Below are positions 43,302 to 52,602 of a stretch of 64,000 nt of DNA, in pieces. Positions within the stretch are counted from its first letter, which is position 1; each line of letters opens with the position of its first letter. The notes under the pieces were generated by a model. That model saw only the letters and a program-made list of their open reading frames with translations, did no database searches and had not been told where the DNA came from. A program made the translations under genes and the position numbers. Source of the DNA: Neorhizobium sp. UBA3556 (GTDB lineage: Bacteria; Pseudomonadota; Alphaproteobacteria; Rhizobiales; Rhizobiaceae); assembly GCA_002376235.1 (NCBI GenBank), contig DFNX01000017.1, positions 124,001-188,000 of the forward strand, read 5' to 3'.

Positions 43302-44473
43302 CAATATGGTTTCCGTCCTGAGGCCGCCCAGATCGGCCATCCCGCATAGCCCTTGGGGTGAAGGGCCGCGAGAACATGATCCTTGAAGCCCTGCCGAAAT
43401 TTTCTGATGAATTCCGGTGGATCGCCACGACGCACTGCCATTTGCCCGGCATAGACATTCTCCCATGCTTCGATCACATCGGCAAAATCCCTTGGATCTC
43501 CGTCGAGATTGGTCACCATGAAGGTCTCGACCTTTATGGCGTCGAAACCGGCGTCGGTTAGAAGACGTCGGCTCTTCGGCCCCATCTCAACATCCATGTC
43601 GAAATGGCTGAAGAGCTTGGCCACCTGCTCGTAGGTCCACCGGATCGTTTCCGAATGCGGCTCACCCAGGCAATGAGAGTTTTTCTCATTGGTGATGTAT
43701 ACTCTGCCGCCCGGTTTGCAGATCCGGTACAGTTCACGCAGCAGAACGTCCGGGCGGTCGAAAATCTGCAAGGAGTGACGGCAGGTCACGAAATCGAACT
43801 GGCTGTCTGCCATCAGCATCTGCGAGGCATCCCCATAAGTGTATTCAATCGATTTCAGGCCGAAGTCTTCAGCCACTTGCCTTGCGTATTCTAGGCTTTT
43901 CTTCGAATGATCCAAGGCGAGAAGCCGTGTGGGGTTGAAGTGCCGTTTGACCAGGGTTGCGAAGTCGCCGATACCGCAGCAGATATCTGCGACAGCCAAG
44001 CCGTCCCGCAGACCGTGCCGGCGAAGCATCTCGCGCTCGTGACGCCAGGTCATTTTCGTTTGCGTTCGCAGAATGGGGATGAAGCTCTCGTCCTCCACGA
44101 AGGTCTGTCCGGGATAAAAGGCCGAATCGTAGATTTCGACCAAGAGATTGGGAAGATCTGATGCCAAGGTCTTGAAGAGGGGCGCTGACCAAGCAATCAC
44201 GCTTGACGTGACAATGACGATATTGCGATCTGGGCCTGCCTTGCAGGCGTTTGTCAAAGTCTCCTCAAGGCAGCGAAATGCGGTCATGTTGAGATGAGTG
44301 AGACGCTTCAAGTTCACATAGACGGTATTCTGGCTCTCAATGAGACTGCGCCTGACGACGTCCGTTATGCTTGCCATCTCTTCTGGTATCCGTGGACGAA
44401 TTCTGCCGCTCAGTACGATCTCCTGATTAAGTTCGTTGAATTCCACGGAAAACGATGAAGCGAGCCGGCTCAA
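43301..44473 (-). CDS. STAS domain fused to an SAM-dependent methyltransferase
   Basis: This 390-residue protein has two parts. Residues about 1-110 form a STAS-like domain of the same type as the gene at 40037 (VYVNLKRLTHLNMTAFRCLEETL, then IVTSSVIAWSAPLFKTLASDLPNLL); the usual phospho-Ser position reads NMTAF, so Thr is the candidate. Residues about 145-300 form a class I methyltransferase (motif I VADICCGIGDFATLV, acidic LLALDHSKKS, post-I TYGDASQML, CKPGGRVYITNE). The C-terminal part is unassigned. The start overlaps the preceding stop (ATGA). A switch domain directly joined to a methyltransferase suggests that methylation is an output of the switch. Confidence 0.8.
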   Translation of the reverse strand: MSRLASSFSVEFNELNQEIVLSGRIRPRIPEEMASITDVVRRSLIESQNTVYVNLKRLTHLNMTAFRCLEETLTNACKAGPDRNIVIVTSSVIAWSAPLFKTLASDLPNLLVEIYDSAFYPGQTFVEDESFIPILRTQTKMTWRHEREMLRRHGLRDGLAVADICCGIGDFATLVKRHFNPTRLLALDHSKKSLEYARQVAEDFGLKSIEYTYGDASQMLMADSQFDFVTCRHSLQIFDRPDVLLRELYRICKPGGRVYITNEKNSHCLGEPHSETIRWTYEQVAKLFSHFDMDVEMGPKSRRLLTDAGFDAIKVETFMVTNLDGDPRDFADVIEAWENVYAGQMAVRRGDPPEFIRKFRQGFKDHVLAALHPKGYAGWPIWAASGRKPY

Positions 44474-44946
44474 TGAACGGCCTCCCGTGCATGGAAATCC
44501 GCAATCAGCACGACCCGGTCATCTCCATCGGCTTCAGCATGGAGATCGACTTCGATGGCTTGAGCAAGGGCGATCAGGTCATGAGCAGGATGTGGGGGGC
44601 TCACAGCGGCAGGCTCCCAGAGCGTCGCCCATGTCATGCTGCTGCCCTTTTTGTACAGAAAGCCAACGCTAAAGCGTATGCACAGACCATTTTTGGTGAG
44701 CTGGAAATCGACCTTACTCATCTCGCGAGCCGAGCTGAACGCCACCTCGACAATCTCATTGATAAGCTGGGAGCTGAAATTGGCGTATCGTGCCGGATCC
44801 TCGTGCGACTGAGCCACGATATTGGCCAGATATTCGGCAATCACGTCGCAAAGACGAAATTCCGAAGTGAAGAAGCTCACGTCCAGTGACAACGCCATCA
44901 TATTCTGGAATTTCATCGGCTTAGAACTGAGGTGTTGTACATTCAT
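44470..44946 (-). CDS. Degenerate slr1658-like ATPase-fold protein
   Basis: This protein has 158 residues from ATG 44946; the frame is open further upstream but overlaps the GGDEF-EAL gene's end. It resembles the second ATPase-fold protein at 40383: SSQLINEIVEVAFSSAREM occupies the place of the N-box, but the usual Asn after Glu is Val, so ATP binding may be lost. The C-terminal GLGLL-type motif is also not obvious. It may be a non-catalytic partner or a specific binder for the STAS-methyltransferase encoded next (overlap of four bases). Confidence 0.65.
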   Translation of the reverse strand: MNVQHLSSKPMKFQNMMALSLDVSFFTSEFRLCDVIAEYLANIVAQSHEDPARYANFSSQLINEIVEVAFSSAREMSKVDFQLTKNGLCIRFSVGFLYKKGSSMTWATLWEPAAVSPPHPAHDLIALAQAIEVDLHAEADGDDRVVLIADFHAREAVH

Positions 44947-44990
44947 GCTCGTTTCCACCTGCGGTTCCGAAAGGGGCCGGGATATGGCTT

Positions 44991-46664
44991 TCATGGCCTG
45001 GCATGTTCGTCCGGAGCCATGGGCGGTCGAGTTGATGTGTGCTTTAGAAAGCCGGCGCCTTTCATGAAGCCCTTTATCGCCGATGCGGGTAAGGGCTTTC
45101 CTATTGCGTGCCCCTGAAGGCGATCGCATCCCAGGTCGCGCAGCCATTCGACCTGTTCGGGCGTTTCCACACCTTCGGCGGCAACCTCCATTCCCAGATC
45201 ATGGGCGAGTGTCACAACCGAGCGAACGATGGCTTGGCTCTTGGGATCCGTTTCGAGATCGGACACGAAATATTTGTCGATCTTCAACGTGTCGAAGGGG
45301 AAATTCTTCAGGTAGCTCAAGGAAGAATATTGCGTTCCGAAATCGTCCAAAGCGATCCTTATGCCGAGTACGCTGAGCGTGTTGAGAGTGTCGAGGTTGT
45401 TTACCGTGCGTTCCAGCAGAACGCTTTCGGTGATCTCAAGCTCAAGACGTTCGGAGGGGAGGCCAACGGCGTCCAGTACCTGAGAAATCCTATCGGTCAG
45501 GCCGCTTACAAGGAATTCCGCAGGAGACAGATTAACGGCGACGATACAGTCCGACGGCCAGTTCAGCGCTTCGCAACAGGCGTTTTCCAGAACCCATCGA
45601 CCGATCTCGCTCATCAGGCCGTCCGTTTCAGCCATCGGAATGAAAACAGCCGGAGGAATGTTTCCGAGCAGCGGATGTTGCCACCGAAGCAAAGCTTCGA
45701 AGCCGATCAGCCGTCGGCATTCGACAATCGGTTGGTATTCCAAGGAAAATTGGTCTTTTTCCAGTGCAATCCGCAGGCTTCTTCGCAGTAGTTCACGTTG
45801 CTCGATGATCTGCAGCATGGAAGCGTCAAAGGCACTGGCTCGCCCACGCCCTTCCTTCTTTGCTTCATAGAGGGCGACATCTGAGGTTTTCATCAATGTC
45901 TCAGGGTCGGAGCCATCGGCGGGGGCGGTTGAGATCCCGACGCTGAGCCCGACAAACACCGAGATGCCGTCAAGCGTGAAGGGTTGTTTGAAGGCTTGGA
46001 CGAGAGCGTGTCCCAAATCTTCTTTGCGCTGCAGATATTCGGGGCCGATCGATATGATCGCGAATTCATCCCCGGCCAAACGATAGGCGCGCTCCGTGCC
46101 GGCGAGGCAATCTTTAATCCGGCCAGCTGCAAATTGAAGCAACTTATCGCCAGCCGGGTGTCCCAAAGTATCGTTGACGGGTTTGAAATCATCGAGATCG
46201 AGCTGCATCAAGCAGACAGAATTGTCGTCCACCAAAACGCCTCCGAGCGCTTCGGAAAGATCGCTCGCAAACTGCCGCCGGTTCGGCAGTCCGGTCAGTG
46301 GATCATGTGTTGCTTGATGCAGCAGGACTGCGCGTTCGGCTTTGTCACCAGCCCTATAAGTCTGAACAACGCCATAGAATTCTCCAATTACATGTATCGC
46401 GAGCTCTCTGAGTGTTCCGTTTCCCATATCGCGGCTGAAACGCAGTGGCTGCTCGCGTGTCGATTTGAAGTGATCCTGAACGGCTGCGCTATCCAGTTCG
46501 GGATAGATTTCCCAAAGAGAGGGGCTGCTTTCGCGGGGCACAGAAGGCAAAAAGCCGATCGACATTTCGGCAAGCCTGAATTCCCGATCGAAGACCGTGA
46601 GTCTGTCGTTCCAGTCATCAGTGGCTTCTGGAGAACGTTGCCAACTGGTTTGCGCATTGCTCAT
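44991..46664 (-). CDS. GGDEF-EAL c-di-GMP turnover protein
   Basis: This 557-residue protein has an N-terminal PAS-like region (about 15-105). The GGDEF domain (about 112-275) has active-site RLAGDEFAI, one substitution from GGDEF but of a type still found in active cyclases, after THDPLTGLPNRRQF. The EAL domain (about 290-535) is full: GFEALLRW, NLSPAEF, LELEITES, LDDFGTQYSSLSYL, KIDKYFV and AAEGVE. No membrane helix is seen. It is first in the partner-switch operon, 44 bases before the next start. In SiaABCD the diguanylate cyclase SiaD is the output; here the same role could fall to this bifunctional protein. Confidence 0.92.
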   Translation of the reverse strand: MSNAQTSWQRSPEATDDWNDRLTVFDREFRLAEMSIGFLPSVPRESSPSLWEIYPELDSAAVQDHFKSTREQPLRFSRDMGNGTLRELAIHVIGEFYGVVQTYRAGDKAERAVLLHQATHDPLTGLPNRRQFASDLSEALGGVLVDDNSVCLMQLDLDDFKPVNDTLGHPAGDKLLQFAAGRIKDCLAGTERAYRLAGDEFAIISIGPEYLQRKEDLGHALVQAFKQPFTLDGISVFVGLSVGISTAPADGSDPETLMKTSDVALYEAKKEGRGRASAFDASMLQIIEQRELLRRSLRIALEKDQFSLEYQPIVECRRLIGFEALLRWQHPLLGNIPPAVFIPMAETDGLMSEIGRWVLENACCEALNWPSDCIVAVNLSPAEFLVSGLTDRISQVLDAVGLPSERLELEITESVLLERTVNNLDTLNTLSVLGIRIALDDFGTQYSSLSYLKNFPFDTLKIDKYFVSDLETDPKSQAIVRSVVTLAHDLGMEVAAEGVETPEQVEWLRDLGCDRLQGHAIGKPLPASAIKGFMKGAGFLKHTSTRPPMAPDEHARP

Positions 46665-46952
46665 CTGTGAGAGAACCCCCTCATCGTAGCTTGTCTACGT
46701 ACTCGCTTAGCCTATGCTTCGGGGTATATTAGCGTGGCCTACTTAAAAATCGACCAATAAAGCTGATAGGAAACAATATTCCGCTCATGTGGAGGCAGCC
46801 ACCGCCCTAACGGCTAATAGGTTGACCAAGGCGCATCTTTCGGTCGTGCCGATAATTTGCCAACTCAAGCCGTATATGGCGGGATACTTTGCCAATGAGA
46901 GCAGGCGTTGCCCACCATGGTTGGATGGTAAAGGCGCCAAATCTCTAAGACA

Positions 46953-47951
46953 CTACTGGATGCCGGTGGGTGACTGAAGGGTGGTTCGGATCTTGGACGG
47001 CTGGATGCCGAACCGCCGCAGGAAAAGTTGCGAGAAATGGCTCGAGTTTCCGTAACCAACGGCATGCGCTGCCTGGGTTACGTTTACATTCCCACTCTCG
47101 ATCAACCGGCGTGCCTCGAGCAATCTCTGCTCCTGCAAGAATGTATAGACAGCGTAGCCGTAAATGCTCTTGAAGCCGGTTTTCAGGCGCTTTTCCGTCA
47201 AACCGGCCTCGCGGGCGAGTTCGCTTAGGGTCCAAGGCTTCGCTAATTCTGCGATCATGAGATCGCGGGCGCGCTGAAGGAGGCGTCTGTCGCGCGGTGG
47301 GATCGATGTTGTTGGCTGCGCCCTGCGCATGGCAGAAATGGAGGCGTTGATGATATCGAGCGCCCTTGCCTCGAACGCCAGATCGTCGCTCTCCACCATG
47401 GCGCTGTCGAACAATGCGCGCGCCACTGCCAGGAGCTGCGGCGGAACCGGCAGGATGCCGACCCATGTTCTGTTGCCGCAGGCTATATGCAGGCTGTGGT
47501 TTTCATCCAGCGACGAGAGGACATCGGCAGCACCGAGTTTCTGCCAGAGCGCGATGTCTACTCGTATGTCCAATCCCTTGAACCGTGTCCCGATCGGTAC
47601 GTCATAAAAGCCGATAGCACCTTTCGGAGCCGCCATAATATAGATTCTGCCCGGACGGTAGGGAATGCTCGAAAGCCTTTCATCCGCGGCTCCAAGCAGC
47701 CAGCCTTGCCCTGAAGCCTCGAATAGAAAGTCGATCGCGACGCAGGGTTCAGTGGAGAAGCGCCCGACAAAATCGGCCCCGATTACCATGTCGAATACGG
47801 AGATTGTCAGGCCAGGGCGTACGCCGAGGATCTTGTAGGCGCCTTCCGTTGAAACGGACGAGAAATTTTCGTCAGCCGGGTTTGGGCCGAGCACGACGAC
47901 ATTTTCCTGATCAGACTGGGCCAGAGCCCGCTGTTCCACACGCAGATTCAT
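46953..47951 (-). CDS. AraC-family regulator (PchR-like)
   Basis: This 332-residue protein has a C-terminal AraC double helix-turn-helix (about 235-325: WTLSELAREAGLTEKRLKTGFK, ITQAAHAVGYGNSSHFSQLF-type wording with NVTQAAHAVGYGNSSHFSQL, then RRFGIQPSKIR). The N-terminal region is of the PchR class rather than an arabinose cupin. It is divergent from the siderophore uptake operon at 48079, the standard site of a siderophore-responsive activator such as PchR or YbtA. The inducer is presumably the imported ferric siderophore. Confidence 0.85.
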   Translation of the reverse strand: MNLRVEQRALAQSDQENVVVLGPNPADENFSSVSTEGAYKILGVRPGLTISVFDMVIGADFVGRFSTEPCVAIDFLFEASGQGWLLGAADERLSSIPYRPGRIYIMAAPKGAIGFYDVPIGTRFKGLDIRVDIALWQKLGAADVLSSLDENHSLHIACGNRTWVGILPVPPQLLAVARALFDSAMVESDDLAFEARALDIINASISAMRRAQPTTSIPPRDRRLLQRARDLMIAELAKPWTLSELAREAGLTEKRLKTGFKSIYGYAVYTFLQEQRLLEARRLIESGNVNVTQAAHAVGYGNSSHFSQLFLRRFGIQPSKIRTTLQSPTGIQ

Positions 47952-48078
47952 TCTTTCTCCGCCAAATGGCTACCGGGCCGAAAAAAATGGCCCCGATCGC
48001 AATATCCATGAACCTGATTACAATAGTCAAGTTTTTGCAGTTGGTTTATTCGAGACGCCTGTTTCGTTGCGAGGGGTA

Positions 48079-49332
48079 ATGTCTGCGACCTTATTGAAAT
48101 TTTCCGCGCGCTCCGGCGCGTGGGTCGTACTCGGCCTGTTGGCGGGGCTTTATGCTGCTCAGTCGGTGACGGGCAGCATGGTGCAATCGGCGCTACCGGT
48201 CGCCTTGCGCGATGCCGGGATGCCGCTCGATCAGATTGGCTATCTCGCCGTGCTGTTCCTGCCTTGGGCGTTGAAATTCCTGTGGGCGCCATTGGTCGAC
48301 AAGTTCTTCACGGAACGTAGCTGGATCCTGACTTGCCAGGTTGGTATCGCGACCTGCTTCCTGGTCGCCATAACCTTTCCGCCACAGACACATCTGATGC
48401 CGCTTTCGGTCGTATTGATCGTGATGGCGACCTTGGCGGCGACGCAGGATATCGCAACGGATTCGCTTGCCGTAAGGGCGACAAGCGAGGAGACCCGTGG
48501 ATCTGCCAGCGGCGCATCGACTGCCGGTGCCTATCTGGGTTTCCTGGTCGGCGGCGGCATATGGCTGATCATCTACAGCCATGCAGGCTGGGCGGTATCG
48601 ATGGCCGCGATGGCGGGTTTCATATTGCTCCTTAGCATCCCCGTTCTGCTGTCTGCCGGTCTCGCAGCACCAAAGGACCGATCGACGGTCATCAGGCGTG
48701 TCGCGCTGAGGGCGAGCCTGTCCAACCGGGCATTGATGAGCGGACTGGTTTTCCTGCTTATCTACCAGATCGGTATCCGGATGGGATCTTCGATGACGGG
48801 GCCTTATCTCGTCGACAAAGGCATGTCGCTTAATGTGATCGGCATGGTGCGCGGGGCAGGTGGCGCGATTGCCGGGTTTATTGCAGCAACGCTTGCAGCA
48901 CTGCTGGTCCAGGCCATCGGCATTCGGCGCGGGATCATCGTAGCGGCCGTGATCAACACAGCGCTTCTTTTGGCGCTTGCGTCGCTGGAATTCGTCGGTT
49001 CCGTTTGGCCGACACTCGCCGCGACGCTGCTTGTCGCGCAGGTGGCCGCAGTGGCGATGTCCTTTGTCGCGCTTTACGCGGCGATGATGAACTGGTGCAA
49101 TCCCGCCCAGACCGCAACGGACTTCGCCGTCCTGCAAAGCCTCGACGCCATCGTTGCGATCGCAGCATCCGCAGTTGCCGGCCAACTGGGCAACGCACTG
49201 GGCTACGGAGCCCTCTTTGCCTTCTCGGCTGCCTTCATCGTCGTTGCCATGCTGCTCATTCCCCGTCTCCTGGCTTTTCCCGGCCAGTCTCTCCCGCATT
49301 TCTCCAATGAAGAAAAGGTATCGGAACCATGA
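48079..49332 (+). CDS. RhtX/FptX-like MFS siderophore importer
   Basis: This protein has 417 residues from ATG 48079 after GAGGGG; a TTG at 48067 in the same frame is less likely. It has twelve hydrophobic helices. The first half contains QSVTGSMVQSALPVALRDAG, LGYLA-type and LAVLFLPWALKFLWAPLVDKF; later DIATDSLAVRATSEETRG and MMNWCNPAQTATDFAVLQS are seen, as in RhtX and FptX. These single-protein permeases carry ferric siderophores across the inner membrane. It is translationally coupled (ATGA) to the TonB-dependent receptor. Confidence 0.87.
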   Translation: MSATLLKFSARSGAWVVLGLLAGLYAAQSVTGSMVQSALPVALRDAGMPLDQIGYLAVLFLPWALKFLWAPLVDKFFTERSWILTCQVGIATCFLVAITFPPQTHLMPLSVVLIVMATLAATQDIATDSLAVRATSEETRGSASGASTAGAYLGFLVGGGIWLIIYSHAGWAVSMAAMAGFILLLSIPVLLSAGLAAPKDRSTVIRRVALRASLSNRALMSGLVFLLIYQIGIRMGSSMTGPYLVDKGMSLNVIGMVRGAGGAIAGFIAATLAALLVQAIGIRRGIIVAAVINTALLLALASLEFVGSVWPTLAATLLVAQVAAVAMSFVALYAAMMNWCNPAQTATDFAVLQSLDAIVAIAASAVAGQLGNALGYGALFAFSAAFIVVAMLLIPRLLAFPGQSLPHFSNEEKVSEP

Positions 49333-51329
49333 TGCGCCATCGCTTCTCCAGCGTCTCCGCAATCGCCATCCTTGCAAGCGTGTTACCACAGGCCGCAGCA
49401 GCCCAGGATGCATCCACGGAAACGGCGCTTGCTCCGATCGTCATCACCTCGACAAAACGGAGTGAGGACTATTTCGTCCTGCCTTCTACTGTCGATATTG
49501 CGACCGCTGAGGACTTGCAGGTTCGCAATATCGATACTGTCGCCGACCTAGATCGCATTTTCCCGGACGTGAACATTCGCACCCGCTCAAGCCGAGCCTA
49601 TTCCAACTTCACCATCCGCGGCCAGGCTTCTCTCGATTTCTACAATCCGAGCACGCAGGTCTATGTGGATGGCCTGCCACAGGACAGTTTCAACCTGTCC
49701 CGGACACTGCCGGGCGGCGTGGAGAATGTTGAATTGCTCTACGGGCCACAGGGTACGCTCTATGGGCGTGGCGCGATCGGCGGCGTCGTCAATATCACCA
49801 CCCGCAAACCGGACAACGAGCTTCGCTACGGTTACAACGCCGATATTCATACGGAAGGCGTTGGCGGTACGGCCTATCTCAACGCGCCGATTATCGATGG
49901 CGTGCTTTATGGCGATGCGACGCTATCGGCACAGCGCCAAAACGACCAGTATAAGGTCTTGGGAACGGGTGAAGACGTCGGTGGCACGGATGACGTCAAC
50001 GGTCAGGTGCGGTTGCGTTACGCCCCGGATGACAGCCCGCTTGATGTAATGGTGACGGCAGGTCGCGGCCATGTCACATCGACTGAAGAATATTTCGTTA
50101 TGGAAAGCATGCTGAAGGACAGGGTCGCCCTGCCGGTTCCGTCGGAATACACGCTGGACACCTGGAATTTCGGTATTAATGCCAGCTACGATCTGGGACC
50201 TGCGACGATCACGGCGCTCACCGGTTATCAGAAAAGCGACTTCGACCGTACGGTCTTTGGTTCCTACACGCCTGAAAAGCAGTGGACATTGAGCCAGGAA
50301 TTGCGCGTCGCTTCCAATCCTGATGAAGGCTATGCGATCGACTATGTCGCTGGCGTCTATTACCAGCATCTCGACTTCGAGAGAAATCTTCCGGCCTATG
50401 GGCAGGTAGCGCGGCAGAAGATCGATAGCTATGCGGCCTTTGCAGACTTGACCTGGCATGCAACCGATCGGCTGGACATCACACCTGGCCTGCGCCTCGA
50501 TTATGAACGCGCTGAAGCAGAGGCGGTCGGTTTCATAAATTTCAAGGATGACAACGATTTCATGGCGCTTTCACCGAAGCTCGGTGCGAGCTACGGACTG
50601 ACCGATGCGCTACGTGTCTACGGACTGTTCAGCACCGGCTACAAGGCGGGTGGGTTCACACGGACGGTAACTTCGCTGAACAATTCCTTCACGTACGATC
50701 CGCAGACCACCTATAATGGCGAAGTGGGCTTGAAGTACCGTAACGATGCCGGGACGCTCGAAGCGCAGCTTTCGGCTTATTACAACATAACCAAGGACTA
50801 TCAGATGTTTGTCGGTGTCCAGCCGACCCAATATCTGCAGAATGCTGGGGAGATGACCGCCAAGGGCGTTGATCTCAAGGTCAGGGCACATCCGACCGAC
50901 GAACTCGGTGTCACCTTGGGTCTCGGTTACAACCACAGCGAATTCACGGAGTACAATGATCCGACCGGAGCAGGCCTCGACTACACCGGAAACCGTGTCC
51001 CCTACGCGCCGAGATTCACCGCCAATCTTATGCTGGACTATCGGTTTGACCTTCAGGACGGCTCGGGGGCGATTATCCCCTATGCAGCGCTGACCTATCT
51101 CGGCGACATCTACTTCGACGAGAGTAACGGCGTCGGCCAGAAAGGTTATGCGCTGGTGGATCTCGGCGTTAAATGGGAGCTGGACGATAGGGTGGCGGCG
51201 GAGGCATTTGTTACCAACCTCTTCGACAAGACCTATACCACCTACGGCTTCAACGTTGCGCCCTACGGAGATGTCTATCAGCTCGGCGAAGGCCGCGCTG
51301 TCGGCGCACGCCTCAGCATGACATTTTGA
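49329..51329 (+). CDS. TonB-dependent siderophore receptor (FyuA-like)
   Basis: This 666-residue protein has a signal peptide ending near residue 25 (AAAAQ before DASTE). A TonB-box-like APIVITSTKR lies at the mature start, and a plug domain follows (DLDRIFPDVNIRTRS, DFYNPSTQVYVDGLPQ, VELLYGPQGTLYGRGAIGG). The barrel ends in aromatic Phe (RLSMTF). The DFYNP...YVDG.PQ wording and the length are very like FyuA, the yersiniabactin/pesticin receptor. The ferric ligand is not settled; no siderophore synthesis genes are nearby, so it may use a foreign siderophore. Confidence 0.92.
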   Translation: MMRHRFSSVSAIAILASVLPQAAAAQDASTETALAPIVITSTKRSEDYFVLPSTVDIATAEDLQVRNIDTVADLDRIFPDVNIRTRSSRAYSNFTIRGQASLDFYNPSTQVYVDGLPQDSFNLSRTLPGGVENVELLYGPQGTLYGRGAIGGVVNITTRKPDNELRYGYNADIHTEGVGGTAYLNAPIIDGVLYGDATLSAQRQNDQYKVLGTGEDVGGTDDVNGQVRLRYAPDDSPLDVMVTAGRGHVTSTEEYFVMESMLKDRVALPVPSEYTLDTWNFGINASYDLGPATITALTGYQKSDFDRTVFGSYTPEKQWTLSQELRVASNPDEGYAIDYVAGVYYQHLDFERNLPAYGQVARQKIDSYAAFADLTWHATDRLDITPGLRLDYERAEAEAVGFINFKDDNDFMALSPKLGASYGLTDALRVYGLFSTGYKAGGFTRTVTSLNNSFTYDPQTTYNGEVGLKYRNDAGTLEAQLSAYYNITKDYQMFVGVQPTQYLQNAGEMTAKGVDLKVRAHPTDELGVTLGLGYNHSEFTEYNDPTGAGLDYTGNRVPYAPRFTANLMLDYRFDLQDGSGAIIPYAALTYLGDIYFDESNGVGQKGYALVDLGVKWELDDRVAAEAFVTNLFDKTYTTYGFNVAPYGDVYQLGEGRAVGARLSMTF

Positions 51330-51339
51330 GGAGGTCGAT

Positions 51340-52497
51340 ATGCGTGTATTGATCGTCGGTGGAGGCCCCGCCGGCCTGACACTTGCCGCCTGCCTGAAGG
51401 AATACGGGATCTCAAGTGTCGTCGTGGAGAAAGCGAAAAAGGGACGTACGGGCGGTTATTCGATCGGCCTGCATGTCAACGGATGGAACGTCGCCGGGAA
51501 GTTGGGGCTGATTGAAAGCTTCAAGGAGAAGGCGATGCCTCTTGGGCCTGCGCTACATCGGGACAGACACGGCAAAAAGCTATTCTCCTACGACTACCGG
51601 ACGCTCTACAAGGCGTCCGGTGGCAAGATTCTTGCGATCATGCGTGAGGATTTTCAGGAGATATTGACGCAATATGTCGAAGCGGATGTCGACATACGTT
51701 ACGAAACCACCGTTGCGAGCGTCGTCGAAGATGTCGAGGGTGTCGATGTCATCTTCTCCGACGGTCTCCGTGAGCGTTTCGATTTCGTCGTCGGGGCAGA
51801 TGGCTACCGCAGCGCCTTGCGGGAGATGTTATTCGGGCCGCATGACGAATTCCTCAGGCCGCTCGGCTATCGAGCCGCTGCCTGGCGCGTGCCGGTTAAG
51901 GGGGCGCTCGGCGCCAGCTTCGTCGGTATGATGGACATCGATCATCAGGGCGGCCTTTACAACATCGGCGATGGATCCGCTGCAACCCTCTTTTGCTGGC
52001 GAGACGATCGGACGGACCGTCTGAATGCTGATCAGCGCCGCCAGGTGCTGCTAGAGCATTTCGGCACTTGGCCGGATCCCGTAGCCTCATGCCTGCGGTC
52101 CGCAATCGACTGGGACGCTTCTTTCTTCGATACCGTTTCGCAGATCGAGGTTCCCAAATGGTCGAAAGGGCGCGTCGTACTGCTGGGCGACTCCGCCTGG
52201 TGCCTGACCTTCCTTGCCGGCCAAGGCACTTCCACGGCGATGGCCGGGGCTTATGTTTTAGCCGCAGAGCTGGCGCGCAAACCCTATACAGAAGCTTTCG
52301 CAGCATATGAGGACCGGTTGCGGCCTTTGGTCACCAGGATGCAGGCGGTTTCCCGCAAGATCGGCGGCCACTACATACCCCAAAGCAAATTCGGGATGCG
52401 CGTGCAGTCCTGGGTCTTGCCAATCATGCTGTCGCGGCCATTCATCAAGCTGGCCGCCCGTCAGTTTTCTGCACCTGCCCTGCCGCTGGATAGATGA
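51340..52497 (+). CDS. FAD-dependent monooxygenase (PHBH-fold)
   Basis: This 385-residue protein starts with the FAD dinucleotide motif VLIVGGGPAGLTLAACL. The middle DG motif reads FVVGADGYRSALRE, and the second FAD motif GRVVLLGDSAWCLTFLAGQGTS places it in the group A hydroxylase family (tetracycline destructase, PHBH). It begins ten bases after the receptor stop with a GAGGAGGTC ribosome site, so it is part of the siderophore operon. It might modify or break the imported siderophore to free iron; this is inference. Confidence 0.85.
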   Translation: MRVLIVGGGPAGLTLAACLKEYGISSVVVEKAKKGRTGGYSIGLHVNGWNVAGKLGLIESFKEKAMPLGPALHRDRHGKKLFSYDYRTLYKASGGKILAIMREDFQEILTQYVEADVDIRYETTVASVVEDVEGVDVIFSDGLRERFDFVVGADGYRSALREMLFGPHDEFLRPLGYRAAAWRVPVKGALGASFVGMMDIDHQGGLYNIGDGSAATLFCWRDDRTDRLNADQRRQVLLEHFGTWPDPVASCLRSAIDWDASFFDTVSQIEVPKWSKGRVVLLGDSAWCLTFLAGQGTSTAMAGAYVLAAELARKPYTEAFAAYEDRLRPLVTRMQAVSRKIGGHYIPQSKFGMRVQSWVLPIMLSRPFIKLAARQFSAPALPLDR

Positions 52498-52602
52498 GCT
52501 GCCAAGTTGACTGCTCGCGGAAGCAAAGGTGCTCAACGCCATCGTCAATCCAGTCGCCCAAGAAGACCCGGATACGCCGATCGCAGGGAGATGCAGCCTG
52601 TT

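Noticed and set aside
52051..52065. CTAGAGCATTTCGGC resembling the end of the intergenic repeat
   Set aside because: Only about 11 bases agree and they fall inside the monooxygenase coding sequence; no second half follows.
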